Part shown: positions 17,515 to 26,744 of the stretch, one piece after another | How positions within the stretch are numbered: position 1 is the stretch's first letter | Layout: every line of letters starts with the position of its first letter | Origin: RGIG8767 sp045531685 | GTDB lineage: Bacteria > Bacillota > Clostridia > Lachnospirales > Lachnospiraceae | Length of the DNA stretch: 42,926 nt | Direction of reading: 5' to 3' | Assembly (NCBI GenBank): GCA_045531685.1 | Contig: JAZSEL010000063.1 | Span: forward strand, 1-42,926 | Notes under the pieces: model-generated | The model's input: the letters and a program-made list of their open reading frames with translations, nothing else | Database searches by the model: none | Told to the model about the DNA's origin: nothing | Made by a program: the position numbers and the translations under genes

Positions 17515-18424
17515 TTACAATCTCCTTTTTCACAATCTGATACAATGCTCTGCAATTTTTATCTAAAATAATACAAAGTAACTGATGTAATAAACTCCAT
17601 GCGTTTACGGCGCCCTTTATCTTAAACTCACACTCAAAAAAGGAACGCTCAAAATCCGGTTGTAATACAATTTTTCTACCAACAGACACAGGAAGTAATG
17701 CATGAAGTGCCAAAACATACCCCGTAGTTGCCGGGTCATCAAAGCCAAAGGCCGATATTACTTTCATCTTCCTTGGCAGGATACGTTTAAGCATAATTCC
17801 CAGTCTTTTTTTACAAAGAGCAAAGGCTTTCTTTACCTCTTCTCTTTGTAAGATGGAAATGTAATACAGAACAGTATCTTTCGTTTCCTTTACAGAACGG
17901 ATTCCTTTACAAATACGGTTCCATATCCTAAAAATAGTATCCATTACCTTTTGTATGGCATTTTTTATCTTCTGTATAAAAGATTTCTTTTCTTCTGTTT
18001 GCGGTTCCTCTGCAAGAACCTCTACGGCATCCGGCACCTCTGCCTTTGCCGGTTCTGTATTTGAGTTCTCCTCTTTTACAGCTTTTGGAGGAAGCATTTC
18101 CTTCTCTGTTTGCTCTTCGTTATCCGTGGTTGTATGGATATCGGTATGGATTTCTTTATCTTTTTTCCTTTGGAAAACGGATAGCGGAATACCAAAGATT
18201 TTGATTTTGGTATGAAGCTCTTTCTCATAATCGATGGTAACGGACAAAAGGTGAAACAGCCATGTTACCTTACCATGGCAGATAAACTCTTCTTTGTAGG
18301 AACCCTTTCCGCTATAACGGACAGGAACAAATAATACTAACAAAAGAAGAACAAGAAGTATCCCCACTATGGATAACAGTATTATGCCAAGTATTTTTAA
18401 TAGTATCTGCAAAAGGGAAAGCAT
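17501..18424 (-). CDS. DUF2953 domain protein (YtfI-like)
   Basis: A 307-residue protein with one N-terminal membrane anchor (residues about 5-35, Leu/Ile/Val-rich, ending FVPVRYSG, the usual DUF2953 opening). A variable acidic and Thr/Glu-rich linker (about residues 90-140) follows, then the conserved C-terminal domain with FGFDDPATTGYVLALHALLP. The linker makes it longer than YtfI. The C-terminal domain is predicted to lie outside or in the intermembrane compartment of a forespore, but this is inference. It overlaps gerW and is preceded 8 bp upstream by a small conserved gene, forming a compact sporulation-linked operon. Confidence 0.85.
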   Translation of the reverse strand: MLSLLQILLKILGIILLSIVGILLVLLLLVLFVPVRYSGKGSYKEEFICHGKVTWLFHLLSVTIDYEKELHTKIKIFGIPLSVFQRKKDKEIHTDIHTTTDNEEQTEKEMLPPKAVKEENSNTEPAKAEVPDAVEVLAEEPQTEEKKSFIQKIKNAIQKVMDTIFRIWNRICKGIRSVKETKDTVLYYISILQREEVKKAFALCKKRLGIMLKRILPRKMKVISAFGFDDPATTGYVLALHALLPVSVGRKIVLQPDFERSFFECEFKIKGAVNAWSLLHQLLCIILDKNCRALYQIVKKEIVNERK

Positions 18425-18432
18425 TTATGACC

Positions 18433-18750
18433 TCATGACTTTTCTTTTAATAAAAAATCCTTTATATTGCCGGTTCCGGTCTCTTTTACACATTCCTCTG
18501 TTATCTGTGTAATCAAAGACACGGCTTCTGAATAATCACCGGCGATTCCAACCACCAGAAGCTCCTGCTTCCGAAAGAATTTTTGTTTTAGTAATCCATT
18601 ATGAAAACATTCCAATTGATTACTCTGATTATTAGAAACCACAATTACATGTACCTGTAATTGTCCTGCACCAATCCGCAGCTTCCATTTTACCCTGATA
18701 GGGTGTTTTATGGATTCTCCTATATAAAGCTTATTATGAAAACGCATCAT
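18433..18750 (-). CDS. Small conserved protein upstream of DUF2953
   Basis: A 105-residue protein I do not recognise by name. It begins MMRFHNKLYIGESI, has alternating hydrophobic strands (KWKLRIGAGQLQVHVIVVS) and a second conserved block, ELLVVGIAGDYSEAVSLITQI, which suggests a small alpha/beta fold. There is no signal peptide, membrane helix or cysteine cluster. It ends 8 bp before the DUF2953 gene, whose ribosome site (GAGG) overlaps this gene's stop region, so the two are coupled and likely share a sporulation or envelope role. The start is ATG 18750 or 18747, both just after AGGAAG. Confidence 0.72.
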   Translation of the reverse strand: MMRFHNKLYIGESIKHPIRVKWKLRIGAGQLQVHVIVVSNNQSNQLECFHNGLLKQKFFRKQELLVVGIAGDYSEAVSLITQITEECVKETGTGNIKDFLLKEKS

Positions 18751-18775
18751 TTTCTTCCTATCATCATATCCAAAA

Positions 18776-18797
18776 AAAGACGTGTAAAAACGCCTTT
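18776..18797 (-). terminator. Terminator of the Nudix gene
   Basis: On the minus strand AAAGGCGT / ACGTCTTT form an 8-bp stem (one G-U) with a 6-nt loop, followed directly by a T-run. It is 20 bp past the Nudix stop and isolates that gene from the DUF2953 operon. Confidence 0.75.
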
Positions 18798-18816
18798 CTT
18801 TTGAAATTATGGAAAA

Positions 18817-19260
18817 TTATACACTTCTCCACTTATTCTGTCTTTTTAATTCCTGATATTCTGCATATGCCTTTTCTAATATTTGTTTTTCATTAGAAAA
18901 CTTTAAAAGGTGATATGCCTCATGATATTTATAAAAACCGGAATCCACAAAATATTCCTCTCTCTGAGGTTTGCTGTAATAGCTGTCCCCAATCATCAGA
19001 TACCAGTGAACTTCCTTTTCAACCACATCATCGGGTATGGTAAAACGATACTCGCTTTTACCAATATATTTTATAATGGATGCTTTGGCTCCGGTTTCTT
19101 CTAATACTTCACGCAATGCTGTCTCTGTATATTCTTCGCCTTCTTCTACTGTCCCTTTCGGTAAAACCCAACCATCGCTCTTATTCATATAATTCTTATA
19201 TAATAAGAGAACTTTTCCACGAAAAATAACCACACCGCCACAACTGATTGCTTCAATCAT
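18817..19260 (-). CDS. Nudix hydrolase
   Basis: A 147-residue Nudix protein with an intact box GX5EX7REVxEEXGX: GTVEEGEEYTETALREVLEETGA near residues 36-58. The glutamates of REVLEE bind the catalytic metal. The opening SCGGVVIFRGKVLLLYK and WVLPKGTVEEGE resemble bacterial diadenosine polyphosphate (Ap4A) hydrolases, so hydrolysis of a dinucleotide or other nucleoside diphosphate derivative is likely; substrate not proven. It has its own promoter, an AGGAGG ribosome site and its own terminator, so it is a single-gene unit. Confidence 0.9.
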   Translation of the reverse strand: MIEAISCGGVVIFRGKVLLLYKNYMNKSDGWVLPKGTVEEGEEYTETALREVLEETGAKASIIKYIGKSEYRFTIPDDVVEKEVHWYLMIGDSYYSKPQREEYFVDSGFYKYHEAYHLLKFSNEKQILEKAYAEYQELKRQNKWRSV

Positions 19261-19304
19261 TGCAAATCCTCCTGTCCAGGACGAGTGATTTATATCCTGC
19301 CATT

Positions 19305-19333
19305 AGTATAGACCAATTCCACCTATTAGGCAA
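19305..19333 (-). promoter_or_regulatory. Promoter of the Nudix gene
   Basis: The minus strand shows TTGCCT (19333-19328), a 17-bp spacer and TATACT (19310-19305). The predicted leader is about 38 nt and holds AGGAGG. Confidence 0.65.
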
Positions 19334-19364
19334 GATGATTCCATTTTGAATTATCTGTAACATT

Positions 19365-20855
19365 CTACCGTGTAAAATATGCATCAAAAATGCGTTTCGC
19401 AATGGGAGCCGCATAGTCTCCGCCGGAACCGATTCCTTCAATAATAATAGTAACTGCGATTTCCGGATCCTCTGCCGGGGCAAATCCGGTAAACCATGCA
19501 TGGGAATCCTCTTTTACACCATTGTATTCCGCAGAACCGGTTTTACCGGCTGCCTGATAGGCATCGGTTTTTAATTTGGTAGCGGTTCCTTCGTTTACCA
19601 CACCAATCATTAATTCCGTTAATACATCGGCTTCCTCTTTGGAAAGAAGCTGCCCGTAACTTTCATTGTCATACGTCTTTACCATACTGCCGTTTGCGGA
19701 TAATACACGGTTGATAAATTTAGGTTTCATTAATAATCCATCATTGGCTATGGCGCAGGTAATCATATTCATGTGCATCGGTGTAATCTGTGCTTTTCCC
19801 TGACCGATGCTAATCTGTATCATCTCATCATCGGTAACCGTATCATCCATTTGCAGTATACTCTTGGAATAATTCAAATCAATAGGAAGTTCTGAATTAA
19901 ACAACAAGGTGTCCAGCGTATTTCCAAATCGGTTCCTGTCTAATTCTACACCAATGCTGGAGAAAGCTGAATTACAGGACTTTGCAAATGCTTTATGATA
20001 ATCTTCACTTCCGTGATTGGAACCATGATAACACTGGATGGTGGTATCCCCATATGTGAACCGTCCGTTACAGTTAAAATGATATCCCTCTACGGAAGTA
20101 TTATTTTCTTTCAAATATTCTAAAGAAGTAATCACCTTAAAGGTTGACCCCGGCGGATACAATCCTTGGGTTGCCCTATTTAACAAAACAGAGCTGTTTT
20201 TGGTCTTTTCCTCTTCCACATATTTGTCCCAATCCTGAACAATGGTATTCGGATCAAAATCCGGTTTACTAACCATAGCAAGAACTTCACCGGTCTTAAC
20301 ATTGGTTACTACGCAGGCACTCTTATAAATTCCTAATGAATCGTATACAATCTGTTGCAAATTAGCATCCAATGTAGTATGCACTTCGTTTCCCGGATTT
20401 TTACGCTGTGCCACATCATTTTCCACTTTTTCCGATAAAGGGATATTGGAATTAATCAAATAATAATTGGCAAGACTTTCGATACCCGTCTTTCCTTTTG
20501 TCGAAAAACCAACCACATGGGAAAACAAATTATTAAACGGATAGATTCGTTCCTCTTCTCCATTTTCTTCCTGTGTATACGCAAGCTTTTCCCCATTGCG
20601 GTCATAAATCGTACCACGGGTATTTTCAGATGCTAAAATTGCCTGTCTGGCATTATAGCTGTTATTCATCAATGTCTGCTCATTATCCCGTACATACCGT
20701 AACAGGTAACCGATCATAACACAGAATAAAGCAGAAAAGAAAACAGACAAAAGGATAATTTCTCTATTTTTAGTCGATCTGCGCTTTCTCTTACGGTTTT
20801 GTTTATTCGTCTTCCTCTTCAAGCTCATCCTCAAATTCTTCCTCGTCTTCCTCAT
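19365..20855 (-). CDS. Class B penicillin-binding protein (PbpA/FtsI-like transpeptidase)
   Basis: A 496-residue monofunctional transpeptidase that cross-links peptidoglycan outside the membrane. A short, extremely basic cytoplasmic N terminus (RKTNKQNRKRKRR) is followed by one membrane helix (IILLSVFFSALFCVMIGYLL) and a dimerisation domain. The catalytic domain has motifs GSTFK (active Ser, near residue 237), SCN (near 290) and KTGS (near 441). The size is short for SpoVD or PBP2 and closest to PbpA-type partners of SEDS proteins. Its start overlaps the ftsW-like gene by 53 bp (ATG 20855) or 26 bp (ATG 20828). The two genes should act together, the SEDS protein polymerising glycan and this one cross-linking it. 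Confidence 0.92.
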   Translation of the reverse strand: MRKTRKNLRMSLKRKTNKQNRKRKRRSTKNREIILLSVFFSALFCVMIGYLLRYVRDNEQTLMNNSYNARQAILASENTRGTIYDRNGEKLAYTQEENGEEERIYPFNNLFSHVVGFSTKGKTGIESLANYYLINSNIPLSEKVENDVAQRKNPGNEVHTTLDANLQQIVYDSLGIYKSACVVTNVKTGEVLAMVSKPDFDPNTIVQDWDKYVEEEKTKNSSVLLNRATQGLYPPGSTFKVITSLEYLKENNTSVEGYHFNCNGRFTYGDTTIQCYHGSNHGSEDYHKAFAKSCNSAFSSIGVELDRNRFGNTLDTLLFNSELPIDLNYSKSILQMDDTVTDDEMIQISIGQGKAQITPMHMNMITCAIANDGLLMKPKFINRVLSANGSMVKTYDNESYGQLLSKEEADVLTELMIGVVNEGTATKLKTDAYQAAGKTGSAEYNGVKEDSHAWFTGFAPAEDPEIAVTIIIEGIGSGGDYAAPIAKRIFDAYFTR

Positions 20856-22188
20856 CTTCTATATCATCTTCTTCGGAATCCTCATTCTGCACTTCTTCAT
20901 CACGGGCCCTGAGAATAATCCCCTGCATAATCATAAAGATAACAATGCTGACTAATACACTACTTCCTCCATAACTTACAAAAGGAAGAGTTACACCGGT
21001 TAACGGTATAAACTTAATTCCTCCGCCTACGGTAAGGAATACCTGGAAGATATACATAACCCCAAGTCCTACACTTACCAATCGGTAATAAGAATCCTGC
21101 AAACGCATTGCATTCTTCATAAATGTAAGAAAACAAGCCACACAAATTAACAGCATACAGGCTGCCGTTATTACTCCCATTTCTTCCGCAACGGCAGAAA
21201 AAATAAAATCAGACTCTACAAAAGGGATATCGTCAGGAACTCCTTTCATCAGACCGGTTCCGAAAAAACCGCCACATGCAATGGCAAACAGGGACTGGGT
21301 TATCTGATATCCTTCTCTGTCAATTACACTGAACGGGTCTAAAAATGCCTGAACTCTTACCTGTACATGGGTAAATAATTTATGTGCCACAACAGCTGCG
21401 CCACTACCGGCAACAAGTCCCATACTTAAATATAAGTAATTTTTTGATGCTACTAATAACATTGCCATATAAGTTACAAAGAAAATAAGGGCACTTCCCA
21501 AATCTTTGGAAGCAACCAAAACAAGAACATGTAGGGCTGCAACTATGGCAGAGATAATATAATTAGACAGTTTCTTTTTATGATACAAAAGCCCCGCCAT
21601 GGCAAACACAAATATTACCTTTACAAATTCAGAAGGCTGTACTGTCACTCCGCCGATGGTATAGGAAATCTTAGAACCATTGGTAACCTGTCCTAAAATA
21701 AGTACCACCGAAAGGGCTGCCAGACCCAATAGGGCATAAAACCACTTTAATCGACGTAAAATGGAAAATTTGCGTATAATAACCGGGACAAAAAATCCTG
21801 CGATTAACGAAACCGCCACAATAACCAATTGCTTAACAGCTTTTGAAAAATCAAGTCTTGTTAAAATAATAAAACCAAAACTCAACAACAAAGCCATATT
21901 ATTAAGCAACCCTTTGTCCAATCCTGTGTAGATTGTCTGGTTTAATACAATGGCAGAAAAAATAACCAATTGCAAAATGGCATAGAAAAACAAATAATCT
22001 ACTTTTCCTGTTTTTAAGCAAATCGTTGCATAAGCAAAAAATTGCATCAGGAACAGACAAATCTCCTGCCTGATATACAGCATACCGGATGCTTTTCTTT
22101 TAAACACGGCAACAAATGCATCCACGGTATAAAAAATCATCAATATTAAAATAATATATTTTGATAATTCTGTTACATAAGCAAGCAT
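20803..22188 (-). CDS. FtsW/RodA/SpoVE family SEDS glycosyltransferase
   Basis: A 461-residue polytopic membrane protein of the SEDS family, peptidoglycan glycan-chain polymerases. About ten or more hydrophobic helices are visible. Family motifs include VQPSEFVKV near residue 182, LIFFVTYMAMLL, and the C-terminal FIPLTGVTLPFVSYGGSS. It ends in an unusually acidic tail of roughly 30 residues made almost only of Glu and Asp. That tail is encoded by the stretch that overlaps the basic start of the class B PBP. Whether it serves division, elongation or spore cortex cannot be decided from sequence. It starts 3 bp after the U32 gene. Confidence 0.93.
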   Translation of the reverse strand: MLAYVTELSKYIILILMIFYTVDAFVAVFKRKASGMLYIRQEICLFLMQFFAYATICLKTGKVDYLFFYAILQLVIFSAIVLNQTIYTGLDKGLLNNMALLLSFGFIILTRLDFSKAVKQLVIVAVSLIAGFFVPVIIRKFSILRRLKWFYALLGLAALSVVLILGQVTNGSKISYTIGGVTVQPSEFVKVIFVFAMAGLLYHKKKLSNYIISAIVAALHVLVLVASKDLGSALIFFVTYMAMLLVASKNYLYLSMGLVAGSGAAVVAHKLFTHVQVRVQAFLDPFSVIDREGYQITQSLFAIACGGFFGTGLMKGVPDDIPFVESDFIFSAVAEEMGVITAACMLLICVACFLTFMKNAMRLQDSYYRLVSVGLGVMYIFQVFLTVGGGIKFIPLTGVTLPFVSYGGSSVLVSIVIFMIMQGIILRARDEEVQNEDSEEDDIEDEEDEEEFEDELEEEDE

Positions 22189-22191
22189 AAA

Positions 22192-24378
22192 CTATACTGC
22201 TCCTTCTTTATAGTGACCTGTGGTATATTCTTTTACCGGGAATTCTCCCGCAAAAGACGAATCCACTATTTTACGAAGATAATACTCCGTTATTTCTATT
22301 GTCTCCTTAGGGCTTTCATCCGTAAAATCAAGCCTAAACCGGGTAATATTATTCTTTAACAGCTGCGAAAAATCCTTATGCAATGACATAGGCACTGCAT
22401 TGAATATTACATTGTAACAATGCACACAATTGGCATATACCGGCAATTCCTTCCGATAACGGTCCTTTAGTGTCTGCGCAAAGGAATTCGCATTTTGTCT
22501 GCATTCACCTGTTGTTTTACGGATACAGTTGGCACTTACCATCATTGGTGTCCGTCCATATACCACGTACATGCCCTCACGGTTATCCAATTCTTTTATT
22601 TCACGCAGGGATAATTCCAAAGGATACGTAAATTCATCCCGAAAACCATCCAGAAACCGTATTGCACTTTTATTCCAATGATACAGCATAAAATCCGTAT
22701 CAATCCTGCCTTGATATCCTTCCTTTTGTAAAAAATACAATGTCTCAAGGTTCTTAACAAGAATTCCGGGAAAGACATTCATTCTCTCTTTTACAAAAGA
22801 TAGATAGTTCTCATCCCTTGTTCTGAGAATCCGTGGCATGGAAAGATAGATTTCGATTCCTTCTTCTTTTGCTTTTGCAATTACTTCATTACTATCTGCC
22901 TGTTTTAAATAGAATAAATCTGCCGGTACATATAGTCTTTCAATCTGTAATCCGGAGAATATTAATGCATGTAACTGCTCCTTACTATAAACCGAAGCAC
23001 GGATAGCCGGTTTGTGATTACGGATTGGCTCACATAGGTTCTCTTTTCTTTGCACGATAACAGATTCTATTTCCTCTTTATCCCGCTTATGCGACTGCAA
23101 CAGCATGTCCTGCAGTTCATTAAGGGCTTCCCTTCTAAGTTCATTCAACTGCTTTACCGGCACAAACACATTTCCCTGTATTTCCACATACAATTCTTCA
23201 AAAGAAAAGAGCGAATTCCCCGTCTTTTTTATTTGTTTGGCAGCGTCTTCCTCCGTTAATGGACGGTTCATAGCCTTCTGAACCTGGGCTCCGTATACAA
23301 CAGCTGTCACATCGTTCTGTGTAACCGTAAGAACAGCAGGCTCACCCATAATCAGAGATAAAACACCACTCACCGGCAGTTTTGCCATGGACTCACAATA
23401 TCTATTATGAATCTTTTCTACCAATTTATCATCACATCCCTGATAAGAAGGAGAATACAAGGACACCATATCCTTACCGTTATGCTTTTTAAAATAGCCG
23501 TCTTTCATTTCAGAGCGGATATACAGATGGCTCAATTGTTCCAAATCCGCTTTCTCAATAGCCGGACGTTTGCCTTTTGCATAAAAATCCATGTACTTCC
23601 GATAAACAGCAGTCACACCGGCAACATATTCCGGACTTTTCATACGCCCTTCAATCTTAAAAGAATCAATTCCCGCATCCAGCAATTCGTAGATATACGG
23701 AAGAGAACATAAATCCTTTAAACTTAATGGGTATACTTCCTTTTTGCCTGTAGAACAACTACCATCCAGGTTTACACTATAAGGTAAGCGGCATGGCTGT
23801 GCACATCTGCCACGGTTCCCGCTTCTTCCACCTAAAAAAGAACTAAACAGGCATTGTCCGGAATAACCATAACACATGGCTCCATGGATAAATGCTTCCA
23901 CTTCTATGCCTGCCTTTTCCTTTATCTCTTTCAATTCTTTTAAAGACAATTCCCTTGACGGAACCACTCTGCAAATCCCCTGCTCTTTTAACCACGCGGC
24001 ACTACGGTAATTATTTACCGTCATCTGGGTACTTGCATGAAGCTCAAGTAAAGGAAATACTTCTTTTAAAAGCGGAATAAGTCCTAAATCCTGAATAATT
24101 ATCCCATCCAGACCATGTTCATAATATGGTGTCAGATAGGTAACAAGTAAGCCAAATTCGGACTCCTTAATCAGGGTGTTTAGGGTAAGATAAATCTTCT
24201 TATTCAGTAAATGGGCATAATTAAGTGCCTCAATTAACTCTTCTTCTTCAAAATTGTTGGCAAAGGCTCTTGCTCCAAAGGATTTACCTGCAAGATAAAC
24301 CGCATCTGCCCCTGCATTAAAAGCTGCTCGTAAACAGGCAAAATCCCCTGCCGGAGCCAATAACTCTGTAAATTTCAT
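22192..24378 (-). CDS. U32 family peptidase-like protein with DUF3656 (RlhA-like)
   Basis: A 728-residue U32 protein. It opens ELLAPAGDFACLRAAFNAGADAVYLAGKSFGARA, then carries the family signature EAFIHGAMCYGYSGQCLFSSFLGGRSGNRGRCAQPCR (quoted in part: CYGYSGQCLFSS and RGRCAQPCR), whose cysteines are probable iron-sulfur ligands. The C-terminal extension is of the DUF3656 type. E. coli RlhA, of this architecture, hydroxylates a cytidine of 23S rRNA; many relatives are still labelled peptidases without proof. The start is ATG 24378 after GGAGAT. Only about 25 bp separate it from the zapA terminator, so its promoter either overlaps that hairpin or it depends on readthrough. Confidence 0.9.
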   Translation of the reverse strand: MKFTELLAPAGDFACLRAAFNAGADAVYLAGKSFGARAFANNFEEEELIEALNYAHLLNKKIYLTLNTLIKESEFGLLVTYLTPYYEHGLDGIIIQDLGLIPLLKEVFPLLELHASTQMTVNNYRSAAWLKEQGICRVVPSRELSLKELKEIKEKAGIEVEAFIHGAMCYGYSGQCLFSSFLGGRSGNRGRCAQPCRLPYSVNLDGSCSTGKKEVYPLSLKDLCSLPYIYELLDAGIDSFKIEGRMKSPEYVAGVTAVYRKYMDFYAKGKRPAIEKADLEQLSHLYIRSEMKDGYFKKHNGKDMVSLYSPSYQGCDDKLVEKIHNRYCESMAKLPVSGVLSLIMGEPAVLTVTQNDVTAVVYGAQVQKAMNRPLTEEDAAKQIKKTGNSLFSFEELYVEIQGNVFVPVKQLNELRREALNELQDMLLQSHKRDKEEIESVIVQRKENLCEPIRNHKPAIRASVYSKEQLHALIFSGLQIERLYVPADLFYLKQADSNEVIAKAKEEGIEIYLSMPRILRTRDENYLSFVKERMNVFPGILVKNLETLYFLQKEGYQGRIDTDFMLYHWNKSAIRFLDGFRDEFTYPLELSLREIKELDNREGMYVVYGRTPMMVSANCIRKTTGECRQNANSFAQTLKDRYRKELPVYANCVHCYNVIFNAVPMSLHKDFSQLLKNNITRFRLDFTDESPKETIEITEYYLRKIVDSSFAGEFPVKEYTTGHYKEGAV

Positions 24379-24403
24379 AGTATCTCCATTTTTTACTTCG
24401 AGT

Positions 24404-24434
24404 AAAAAAGGCTGTCGCTATATCCGCAACAGCC
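24404..24434 (-). terminator. Terminator after zapA
   Basis: On the minus strand GGCTGTTGC / GCGACAGCC (one mismatch) form a stem with a 7-nt loop, followed by TTTTTT. It lies about 55 bp past the zapA stop and just 26 bp before the U32 start codon. Confidence 0.78.
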
Positions 24435-24488
24435 CTTAGTTTTTTGTTAATAAAAAGTTCGCATTGCGTACTTCCTATCGCATTAAAA

Positions 24489-24896
24489 TTATACCTTATA
24501 TTTCTTTAATTCTGTCTCAAGACGAACAATCTCTTTTTCATTATCATTATTGGTCTTTTTAACAGTTCGCAAACTCTTTTCACAATTTTCAAGCTTAATC
24601 TGTGCTGCAATTAATTCATGCTTTAAATCATAAAGTTCTTTCTCTTTGGCAGCAATCTCTTCTTCCATGGTATTAATCTGCTTCTTAGCTTTAAAATAAT
24701 CATCCGCAATATTAAGCTGTAACAGAATATTCTGCATATCTACATTCTGTCTGCGAAAACTCTCAACTTTGCCGTACTCAACAATCTTATTATTAATATA
24801 AGATGCTACCTTCTGTAAGTATTCTTCGCTTTCGTATCCGCATAACGTAAACACTTTACCGCCAATGATTACTTCAGTATCTGTCTTAGAAGCCAT
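24489..24896 (-). CDS. zapA: Cell division protein ZapA
   Basis: A 135-residue ZapA, which bundles FtsZ filaments at the division site. The N-terminal ZapA domain is clear (TEVIIGGKVFTLCGYESEEYLQKVASYINNKI, quoted in part: VFTLCGYESEEYLQKVA). A long coiled coil of Glu/Lys heptads makes up the rest, longer than in E. coli ZapA but usual for Clostridia. The start is ATG 24896, eight bases after AGAGG; the GTG three codons earlier is a weaker option. It sits 108 bp downstream of ruvB and ends at a strong terminator, so it is probably the last gene of the ruvAB-zapA transcript. Confidence 0.9.
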   Translation of the reverse strand: MASKTDTEVIIGGKVFTLCGYESEEYLQKVASYINNKIVEYGKVESFRRQNVDMQNILLQLNIADDYFKAKKQINTMEEEIAAKEKELYDLKHELIAAQIKLENCEKSLRTVKKTNNDNEKEIVRLETELKKYKV

Positions 24897-25003
24897 ACCT
24901 TCCACCTCTCACTAAACCCCATCTGTATCTGTGTAAAATCCCTATATGTACAATCTAATCCCATATAAAAAACAATTCTACACACCTATAAATTATAATC
25001 AAA

Positions 25004-25999
25004 CTACATAGGAATTTCAAGACCTAAATGGTGGTATGCGGCATCTGTTACTACCCGTCCTCTTGGTGTACGGTTCAAGAAACCATTCATCATAAGATAT
25101 GGCTCATATACATCTTCAATGGTGCCGGAATCTTCTCCGATAGTGGCTGCCAGAGTATCCAACCCAACCGGTCCGCCCCGGAACTTATGAATCATGGTAA
25201 GCAGTAATTTTCTGTCGATTGGGTCCAGTCCCAGCTTATCCACATCCAAGATGTCCAGTGCTGACGATGCCACCTCTGCGGTAATCACTCCGTCATATTT
25301 GACCTGGGCAAAATCCCTTACACGACGAAGTAAACGGTTGGCAATTCGAGGTGTCCCGCGGCTTCTTCGAGCCATCTCCAGAGCGCCTTCTTCTTCAATC
25401 GCCACATTCAGAAGCTTACCGGACTGCATAATGATACGCTTTAACTCTTCTGTTGTATAAAATTCCAATCTATGAATTACACCAAAACGGTCACGTAACG
25501 GTGCCGACAAAAGCCCTGCCCTGGTGGTAGCACCAACCAATGTAAAATGAGGCACATCAATACGCAAGGACTTAGCAGTCTGCCCCTTACCTATCATGAT
25601 ATCAATGGCAAAATCCTCCATAGCCGGATATAACACTTCTTCAACCTGACGGTTCAGTCTGTGAATCTCATCAATAAAGAGAATATCCCCATCCTTTAGA
25701 TTATTAATGATAGCCGCCATATCCCCCGGCTTATCGATGGCCGGACCACTGGTAACTTTAAGATTAGACCCCATTTCATTGGCAATAATACCGGCAAGTG
25801 TGGTTTTACCAAGTCCCGGAGGCCCATAAAACAGAACATGGTCTAAGGAGTCTCCTCGTTGCTTAGCTGCATCAATATATACCTTTAAGGTCTTCTTCGC
25901 CGTCTCCTGACCTACATAATCTTTAAAAAACTGTGGTCGCAGACTATGCTCATGACTCATATCTTCTTCAATTAATTTGGTCTCAATTATTCTATCCAT
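25004..25999 (-). CDS. ruvB: Holliday junction branch migration DNA helicase RuvB
   Basis: A 331-residue RuvB, the hexameric motor that drives branch migration with RuvA. Walker A is GPPGLGKTTLAG, Walker B is LFIDEIHRL, sensor 1 is LVGATTRAG, and the arginine-finger segment is APLRDRFG. The C-terminal winged helix ends NRTPRGRVVT. The start is ATG 25999 after AAGGAAG; an upstream ATG at 26032 adds eleven residues not conserved in the family. It lies 81 bp after ruvA under a LexA-box promoter. Confidence 0.98.
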   Translation of the reverse strand: MDRIIETKLIEEDMSHEHSLRPQFFKDYVGQETAKKTLKVYIDAAKQRGDSLDHVLFYGPPGLGKTTLAGIIANEMGSNLKVTSGPAIDKPGDMAAIINNLKDGDILFIDEIHRLNRQVEEVLYPAMEDFAIDIMIGKGQTAKSLRIDVPHFTLVGATTRAGLLSAPLRDRFGVIHRLEFYTTEELKRIIMQSGKLLNVAIEEEGALEMARRSRGTPRIANRLLRRVRDFAQVKYDGVITAEVASSALDILDVDKLGLDPIDRKLLLTMIHKFRGGPVGLDTLAATIGEDSGTIEDVYEPYLMMNGFLNRTPRGRVVTDAAYHHLGLEIPM

Positions 26000-26080
26000 T
26001 TTACCGTTTCTTCCTTTGACTGTGCGAGTCAATTCTTTTTATACATGAATTCTTTTCTAACTTTTTAAGATATCGGAATT

Positions 26081-26680
26081 TTAAAAAGATATCTGACGCA
26101 ACGCCATCTTAATTACATCCTCGACTCTGGTATCTTCTGTAATATCCAACTTCTGAAGCACCTTATATGCATCCGAAACCGTATATCCCAATGCAACCAA
26201 CGCTTCTGTTGCTTCCTGCTTAACCATACTTACGGCAGAATCCTCTTTATCCTCAACCGGCTTACCAATCACATCCTCAGGCTTAATCTTGTCCTTAAGT
26301 TCCAGAACAATACGTGACGCTGACTTAGCACCAACCCCCGGGGCTTTGGCAATCATCTTGGCATCCTGGGAGATAATCGCAAGACGGATAGTATCCACTT
26401 CCATAACAGATAAAATACCCATAGCCGCCTTAGGGCCAATTCCGCTTACCGTAATCAACTGCTTAAATAAAGCAAGTTCATCCTTGGTAGAAAAACCATA
26501 TAACCAGAAAGCATCTTCCCTGACACTGGTATAGGTATATATTCTCGTCATCTGACCTACAGAGGGGAACTTGGAAAGCATCCCCGAGGCAATATGAATG
26601 TTATACCCAATACCATTGCATTCGATGACAATATTCTCCGGCTCTTTTTCTATAATCTCACCATAAATATATGCATACAT
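26081..26680 (-). CDS. ruvA: Holliday junction DNA helicase subunit RuvA
   Basis: A 199-residue RuvA that binds four-way junctions as a tetramer and loads RuvB. The order is the N-terminal OB fold (MYAYIYGEI...GIGYNIHIASG), tandem helix-hairpin-helix motifs (TVSGIGPKAAMGIL and APGVGAKSASRIVLELKDKI), an acidic linker, and the C-terminal RuvB-interacting UBA-like domain (EATEALVALGY). The length is normal. The ribosome site is AGGTG before ATG 26680. A promoter and LexA box lie upstream, with no other gene between, so ruvA starts the SOS-regulated unit. Confidence 0.98.
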   Translation of the reverse strand: MYAYIYGEIIEKEPENIVIECNGIGYNIHIASGMLSKFPSVGQMTRIYTYTSVREDAFWLYGFSTKDELALFKQLITVSGIGPKAAMGILSVMEVDTIRLAIISQDAKMIAKAPGVGAKSASRIVLELKDKIKPEDVIGKPVEDKEDSAVSMVKQEATEALVALGYTVSDAYKVLQKLDITEDTRVEDVIKMALRQISF

Positions 26681-26744
26681 AAATAAACACCTGCTTTTCT
26701 TATTCAGAAATCTTCTGAAATATTACAATTCCTGACTCTCATTC

